Positions 59,025 to 64,000 of a DNA stretch of 64,000 bases are shown in pieces. Source of the DNA: an uncultured Colwellia sp. (GTDB lineage: Bacteria; Pseudomonadota; Gammaproteobacteria; Enterobacterales; Alteromonadaceae); assembly GCA_913061475.1 (NCBI GenBank), contig CAJXUN010000023.1, positions 1-64,000 on the forward strand, given 5' to 3'. The notes under the pieces are model-generated. The model had not been told where the DNA came from. It ran no database searches and saw nothing but the letters and a program-made list of their open reading frames with translations. Made by a program: the position numbers and the translations under genes. Within the stretch, counting starts at the first letter, position 1, and each line of letters begins with the position of its first letter.

Positions 59025-59850
59025 ACGATATCAACTTATTTTTAAAACGATTATGAGTAGCAACAGGCATAGCTTTACGCACGTTGAGTAATTCTTGTTC
59101 TTGGTAATCAGCACAAATAATACCTTTACCGGTATCACGCTGAGCCAGTATTTCACCCCAAGGGTTTATGATCATACTGTGGCCCCAAGTTTCTCGACCA
59201 TTTAGATGCACGCCTTCTTGTCCGGCTGCGATAATATACACTTGGTTTTCGATTGCGCGCGCTTGTAACAGTGTTTGCCAATGTGCGGCACCCGTTACCC
59301 GGGTAAAGGCACTAGGTACGGTGATAATTTTTGCACCTTGTTGGCATAATTGTCGAAATAATTCCGGAAAACGTAGATCATAACAAATCGATAAGCCCAG
59401 GTTAATTCCGCCAATATCAAGTACGCTAACACGATCTCCTGCTTTAGCATAACGCGATTCACAGTAGTTTTTTTCGCCATCTTCGACGGTAACGTCAAAT
59501 AAATGCAGTTTATCGTAATCTCCTAGTTCTCGACCCTGTGGAGAAAATACAAAACAACTATTAGTAAATTTATCATGTGTATTCGCTAATACAGGAATAC
59601 TACCTGCAACAAGAAAAACATTATAGCGCTTAGCAAGTTCTGCAAGTTGTGTTTTCAACTGATGAGTTTTTTGATTCTCACGAGCTAGCAACACCTGCTG
59701 CTGGTCTTTACCACCAAAAAACAAACAACATTCAGGTAATAAAACTAATTGTTGCTGGTCATATGCCAAGGTCATTAATTGCTCTTCAATATCAGCAATA
59801 TTGTCCGCAACATTAGTGTTAGACGTCATCTGTATTGCACAAAGTTGCAT
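59017..59850 (-). CDS. Carbon-nitrogen hydrolase (nitrilase superfamily, Nit type)
   Basis: This cytosolic amidase has the Glu-Lys-Cys triad in [16 protein letters not shown] and [14 protein letters not shown]. That pattern is close to the Nit1/YbeM omega-amidase-like branch, which repairs deaminated glutathione or acts on alpha-keto amides; which applies here is inference. I choose the ATG at 59850 (277 residues); a GTG at 59865, 5 bp after yhdP, is an alternative. The yhdP-nit-tldD order is conserved in gammaproteobacteria. Confidence 0.92.
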   Translation of the reverse strand: MQLCAIQMTSNTNVADNIADIEEQLMTLAYDQQQLVLLPECCLFFGGKDQQQVLLARENQKTHQLKTQLAELAKRYNVFLVAGSIPVLANTHDKFTNSCFVFSPQGRELGDYDKLHLFDVTVEDGEKNYCESRYAKAGDRVSVLDIGGINLGLSICYDLRFPELFRQLCQQGAKIITVPSAFTRVTGAAHWQTLLQARAIENQVYIIAAGQEGVHLNGRETWGHSMIINPWGEILAQRDTGKGIICADYQEQELLNVRKAMPVATHNRFKNKLISYE

Positions 59851-59870
59851 AGTTTTATTTGTCACTATTC

Positions 59871-62800
59871 TTAACCATCAAAATTATCGATTACAGGTAC
59901 TGACTTTATTGGCTCTTCAGGTACGGCTTTCTCTGGCGCGACTTCAACTATCTTCGGTGGTGAAGAGCGACCGACGCTAATATTTTGATTTTTCCTACTC
60001 ACCTGCTTAAACTGTGGTTCATCTAAATTACCCGTGACTTCGAATTTTATTTCCGCAATAACCGTTGAAGTGATCACTTCGTCGAGCGCGACACCTGCTA
60101 AAAAGGTCACCGGGTTCAATGTCGCAATCCAAGCCAATACCGGTAAACTAGAGGTTAAATTAGGTTTATAGGACATACGATAATCAAGATTACCGTTATT
60201 CAGATTAGTATTACCAACGATGGTTAAATCGCCAGCCGTTCCCTTCATCAAGACATTATCGGTATACGCGACGCCATCCTTTAAAGTAAAACTACCTTCG
60301 AGGTCACTATAGAACATACCATCGCTAAAAATATCTCTAAAATCAAAACTGAGCTTACGTACTAATGACTGTAAACTTAATAATGACAAGATACGTACGC
60401 CTTTATCATCAACATCAGCTAAGTAGCCATCATCAAACTTTGCCGTCAGCTCACCATCAAAGCTAGCCAATGCAAAATCATGCGGACCACCTTGCCAGGT
60501 AAGATCATATTTCATTTCAACACCGCTATCTTTAATAATCGATGCATAGCCCATATTTTCAACTTCACGGGCAACATTATTGGTGACTAATGTACCAGTA
60601 ACACGGGTGCTCGATTCGTTCAGTTCTTGCTGCCAAATTGCGTCGAAGGCCATTTGAGTTTTGTCGCGTTTGGCGGTAAATTTATTTAATAGCAGCACAT
60701 GCTCATTCTTACGTTCTAAGGTAAAGGTTACTTCACCAAAGTCGTAGACGCTATATTGACAACTTGCACAGCTCACTTTTAACGGTGGAATAGCAGCGAA
60801 TAGTTCGCTATTACTCAACTGATCAATAAGCGGTAGTATTGGATTCTGATTCAACGGTTTAACAACAACACGGGCACTCGTTGAATTTCTATCAACCTGC
60901 TCTTCATCCGTAGCGATGTCGCTCACAGTTGCTGGCATTAACAGTGCTTTATTTGAAGTTTGTTCAACCTGAACAAGTGTAGTTTTTTCATCGACCTCGT
61001 TTGTACTATTTTTCTCTATAGCAGCCTTGTTACCGGTACCCGTTAAATGAATAAAGTCGGCATTTATATCTATACCCTGTTGATCCCAGTCAGGATAAAA
61101 CTTAGCAGAGCCTCTGATTTCTTTCGCGTTAACATTGAGCAGCCACCAATTTGGCTCAGGCATTAAATCAAAATTCACTTGATGAAAACTTTCGCCGTAA
61201 ACCATTAAGTTTGCAACTTGCCCGTGTATTTTATCCGGCATGCTTAATAGGCTGTGTTCACTTACCTCTGAAGCTAATGGCTGTACCGATAAATCTACTG
61301 CGTTTGGTTCCGACTCCAATGCCGCCATGATATCGAGCACTAACGGTTGCCATTGTTCATAATTAGCTTGTGCTAAGTCCGCTGTAATATGAAAACCCGT
61401 TGTCGGTAACCATAACTGCTGTTTCCCCAACACTAAGTGTGCTAGTGAAAAGCGGCTTTGCTGATGCTCAAGCAAACCATAAAAATCGATTTTATCGCCA
61501 ATATCTGCATTTATAGTACTTTCAGTTTCATTGCCGAAAGCATGAATACTCACCGCGATGCTATCTTCTGGGCTTTTATTAAATGGCGCAGGTAGTGTCA
61601 AAGCGACTTTCTCTAGGTTTGAATTAATTTGATAATCATAACTAAATTTGTCATCACCAATATTAAGAGCTAATAGGCCTTGCCACCCTAGTGAACCTTG
61701 CCCATATTTTACTAGTTCATTCGGTAATTGTGCCTGCCATTGCGGATTTTTCCATTGGCCAAGTGTTTCAATACTGACATTATAATGTTCAGTTTCTTGC
61801 TTGGTCATAACATTAATGCTCAGAGGTAGACCACGCCAATCTAACTCAACGCCAGAAGCAGTTAACACATCGTTATAGTAATCTAAGCGGCCATTAACTT
61901 GAGTAAAGTCCATTTGCGGCGTTTGTAAGGCTAAGCTGTTATTATTAAAATCGACATAGCCTTTCGCCACCACTGCATCGAGATCATTTAACGGCAGTAT
62001 TAAAGAGAAATCACCGCTAATAGGTTCAGAAACAACAACTTGCTCTAATGTAACACCAATCGAGTCTTGCATTGGACTAGCGTCCATGAGCTGGCTCACC
62101 AGTTGTGGCTGTGTTTCGCTAAAGTCGGCATCAACGGTCAACACTTGCTCGTCCGATAAACTCAAAATTTCTGCTTCAACACCGGTAACATCAATACCAG
62201 ATAGCGTTCCTGCTCGTCCAGTAATGAGCATGCTATCGTTAGTAAAATTTAAGTTTGCATCAAATTGTTTTATTGCTGGCCATTCAGGGTCAAATTTAAA
62301 TGTGCTGTCTGACAATTCAGCATCAACGACAAAAATACCTTCATGATGATTAAACGGAAAGCTTTGCAATGGTCCATTAAATAACACCAAGGCCTGATTA
62401 ACTTTGCCGTCAACAATGGCACCATTTAAGTAATTAACCAGATCCTCACCCATCAATAAATGTGGATAATAATATTCCGCAAATGTGGCGTTACCGTCGC
62501 TGACATTTGCCAATAGCGCCATCGTGGTTGGCTGATCTTTAGCGTTATTAACTTTGAGATCGGCAGTGAGGCTTAATTGTGGCGAACTAAATTCAATATT
62601 TTCTACCGTCAGCTGCCAATTATCGGCAAAAAGTTTAGCGTTAATCAGGCTAGTTAAACGCGTATAGGGAATCGGATATTTAAAGTGTTTATCGAAATCG
62701 AGTGCGCCATCAACGGCAGTTAGCGATATTTGCAACTGGTTGTTCGAATAAACTAATTCGCCACTAACATTACTAATACCCGGAATACCATGACTAAAAT

Positions 62801-63995
62801 GGCTATCAACGTCGCTAAAGCGTGCGGTCATGGCTAAATCATTAGTGCTAGTATGGAAATGTATGTCTTCAATTCGGCCAACAGCGTCAAGATCAAGTAA
62901 CAAGCTTTCAAGCGCTACATTATCAAGTAATAATGGCGATATACCTTCAAAGCTTGCTAGCTCTAAGGCACTAATATAGCCGTTGACGTGATCACCATCA
63001 ATATTGGCTAATAAGGATATTTTATTAGTCTCAACACCATTGCGTTTTATGGTTAATGGCGACGTGCTAATGTTAAGTAGCAATTCATCTAAGGTTTTAA
63101 CCTCAACATCACCACCAATAATTTCAAAACGTTGGGTTTTACCTAAGTGTTGCCAAGAAATTTCATTGTTACCAAGTGCTAGTTGAATAGATTCCGGTTT
63201 CCCTGCGGTAATATTTAACCAAGCATTAAAATTAATGGCCGAATGAGTATTGGCGTCTTTAATCGCTAATACTCGTCCGAGCCAAGGCGTAATATCGATT
63301 TCATTAGCTTCAAGGTAAGCTTGACCACTAAGGTTATCAAACCTTTGACCTTGGAAATCTAAAAGCACTTTCAGGTTATTAGAACTGAGTCCATCAACAA
63401 TAACAGTGCCATTAGCTCGGTGGCGATCATCGTCATTAAGCCAAAACATTTCGTTAATAGTAAAAGCCCGTACGCCCGAGATAGAGCGATAAAGCACATG
63501 GCTATTGCGAATCGAAAAACGAGAGATTTGTTCCAGTAATATGGTAGAAAGAGAATCAATTATGCTCTCTTGTCCTTCGTCATTATTACTCATTTCTTCC
63601 GCTGAATTAACCAAAGTAGCTTGTTCGAATTCTAATTCAGCGCCTGAAATAACAAAATCTTTAGTGATAAACTGGCCAGATCGTATACTGCGCCAAAAAT
63701 CTAGCTCGACTTCCAAGCTGTTGATGTATATTTTACTATCATCAGTCGACAAGAGCTCAACTTGTTGAGTGATCAAGGTTGGGCCAGACTTTCGCCACCC
63801 CATACTTAGTGAGCCAATAGAAACATTACTGTTATAATTCGTATTGAGATAATCTTCGACATTTTCACGATAATTATGGGCGTAGGGCAAAAATAGCCGT
63901 AGCATGCTGATCAGCACAGCAAAAACCACCAGCAAAATTGCTAATAGTTTATACAGACGCTTAAGCCATCTATTTAATACCGAAGAAACACTCAT
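59871..63995 (-). CDS. yhdP: YhdP, AsmA-like envelope lipid transport protein
   Basis: YhdP is a giant bridge-like AsmA-clan protein anchored in the inner membrane. In E. coli it works with TamB and YdbH in moving phospholipids to the outer membrane. The 1374 residues have an N-terminal membrane segment (about 15-35), a long periplasmic beta-rich body of DUF3971 type, and the C-terminal AsmA-2-like domain (DLEGSFTLKDGVAYTDNVLMKG). The complete gene just fits in the window. It heads the yhdP-nit-tldD run. Confidence 0.95.
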   Translation of the reverse strand: MSVSSVLNRWLKRLYKLLAILLVVFAVLISMLRLFLPYAHNYRENVEDYLNTNYNSNVSIGSLSMGWRKSGPTLITQQVELLSTDDSKIYINSLEVELDFWRSIRSGQFITKDFVISGAELEFEQATLVNSAEEMSNNDEGQESIIDSLSTILLEQISRFSIRNSHVLYRSISGVRAFTINEMFWLNDDDRHRANGTVIVDGLSSNNLKVLLDFQGQRFDNLSGQAYLEANEIDITPWLGRVLAIKDANTHSAINFNAWLNITAGKPESIQLALGNNEISWQHLGKTQRFEIIGGDVEVKTLDELLLNISTSPLTIKRNGVETNKISLLANIDGDHVNGYISALELASFEGISPLLLDNVALESLLLDLDAVGRIEDIHFHTSTNDLAMTARFSDVDSHFSHGIPGISNVSGELVYSNNQLQISLTAVDGALDFDKHFKYPIPYTRLTSLINAKLFADNWQLTVENIEFSSPQLSLTADLKVNNAKDQPTTMALLANVSDGNATFAEYYYPHLLMGEDLVNYLNGAIVDGKVNQALVLFNGPLQSFPFNHHEGIFVVDAELSDSTFKFDPEWPAIKQFDANLNFTNDSMLITGRAGTLSGIDVTGVEAEILSLSDEQVLTVDADFSETQPQLVSQLMDASPMQDSIGVTLEQVVVSEPISGDFSLILPLNDLDAVVAKGYVDFNNNSLALQTPQMDFTQVNGRLDYYNDVLTASGVELDWRGLPLSINVMTKQETEHYNVSIETLGQWKNPQWQAQLPNELVKYGQGSLGWQGLLALNIGDDKFSYDYQINSNLEKVALTLPAPFNKSPEDSIAVSIHAFGNETESTINADIGDKIDFYGLLEHQQSRFSLAHLVLGKQQLWLPTTGFHITADLAQANYEQWQPLVLDIMAALESEPNAVDLSVQPLASEVSEHSLLSMPDKIHGQVANLMVYGESFHQVNFDLMPEPNWWLLNVNAKEIRGSAKFYPDWDQQGIDINADFIHLTGTGNKAAIEKNSTNEVDEKTTLVQVEQTSNKALLMPATVSDIATDEEQVDRNSTSARVVVKPLNQNPILPLIDQLSNSELFAAIPPLKVSCASCQYSVYDFGEVTFTLERKNEHVLLLNKFTAKRDKTQMAFDAIWQQELNESSTRVTGTLVTNNVAREVENMGYASIIKDSGVEMKYDLTWQGGPHDFALASFDGELTAKFDDGYLADVDDKGVRILSLLSLQSLVRKLSFDFRDIFSDGMFYSDLEGSFTLKDGVAYTDNVLMKGTAGDLTIVGNTNLNNGNLDYRMSYKPNLTSSLPVLAWIATLNPVTFLAGVALDEVITSTVIAEIKFEVTGNLDEPQFKQVSRKNQNISVGRSSPPKIVEVAPEKAVPEEPIKSVPVIDNFDG

Positions 63996-64000
63996 TAATT

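Overview
The window looks like chromosomal core DNA of a low-GC marine gammaproteobacterium of the Alteromonadales, most like Colwellia, Thalassotalea or relatives. This is inferred from protein character and gene order (the dcw cluster followed by lpxC, dciA, an M23 peptidase and secA; the yhdP-nitrilase-tldD run; mdh divergent from argR). It is not from a database search. I see no rRNA, tRNA, CRISPR, prophage or intact insertion sequence.

Layout. 1-1117 is the N-terminal third of secA, cut by the window edge. 1244-4397 holds an M23 endopeptidase, the helicase loader DciA and a chemoreceptor with a CxxCH motif. 4646-22752 is a complete 16-gene division and cell-wall (dcw) cluster, all on the minus strand, in the order mraZ, rsmH, ftsL, ftsI, murE, murF, mraY, murD, ftsW, murG, murC, ddl, ftsQ, ftsA, ftsZ, lpxC. 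Genes overlap or nearly touch, with repeated ATGA/TAATG junctions. A TTGACA promoter and three 10-bp-spaced GTGG(G/A) MraZ boxes lie upstream of mraZ. 23048-26799 is a ferric-iron ABC importer (fbpABC type) behind a perfect 7-1-7 Fur-type palindrome. 26952-31012 holds two poorly known genes, mdh, argR and a Dyp-type peroxidase. 31213-32826 is glnK-amtB with a candidate sigma-54 site and two NtrC-like palindromes upstream. 33377-43051 is a mixed accessory stretch. It has two HDOD paralogues, a DUF2797 protein divergent from a small GIY-YIG protein, a DUF3581 protein, a PGPGW membrane protein, a secreted Lys-rich protein, a periplasmic ATP-dependent DNA ligase, a LysE exporter, an RlmI-like methyltransferase and an NSS sodium symporter. 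43123-49812 holds an M28 lipoprotein peptidase, an Lrp-type regulator, a GAF-GAF-GGDEF-EAL protein, a small lipoprotein and a 2-oxoglutarate/Fe(II) oxygenase. 50014-55858 is an RND pump with its adaptor, then a NagX-like acyltransferase. 56144-63995 holds a TerB-like protein, a CvfB-type S1 protein, tldD, a nitrilase-family amidase and the giant AsmA-like protein YhdP.

How the genes work together. The dcw block makes and polymerises lipid II at the septum, and lpxC adds the committed step of lipid A synthesis. SecA, the M23 hydrolase and YhdP serve envelope biogenesis. The Fur and NtrC-type sites tie the iron and ammonium modules to nutrient limitation.

The less ordinary items are these: a 230-bp MITE-like element with 18-bp perfect terminal inverted repeats and a 4-bp target duplication (41970-42207); the haem-type chemoreceptor inserted between lpxC and dciA; a mini-ORF coupled by ATGA to one HDOD gene; and several palindromic intergenic repeats. 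I did not find a convincing new multi-gene system.
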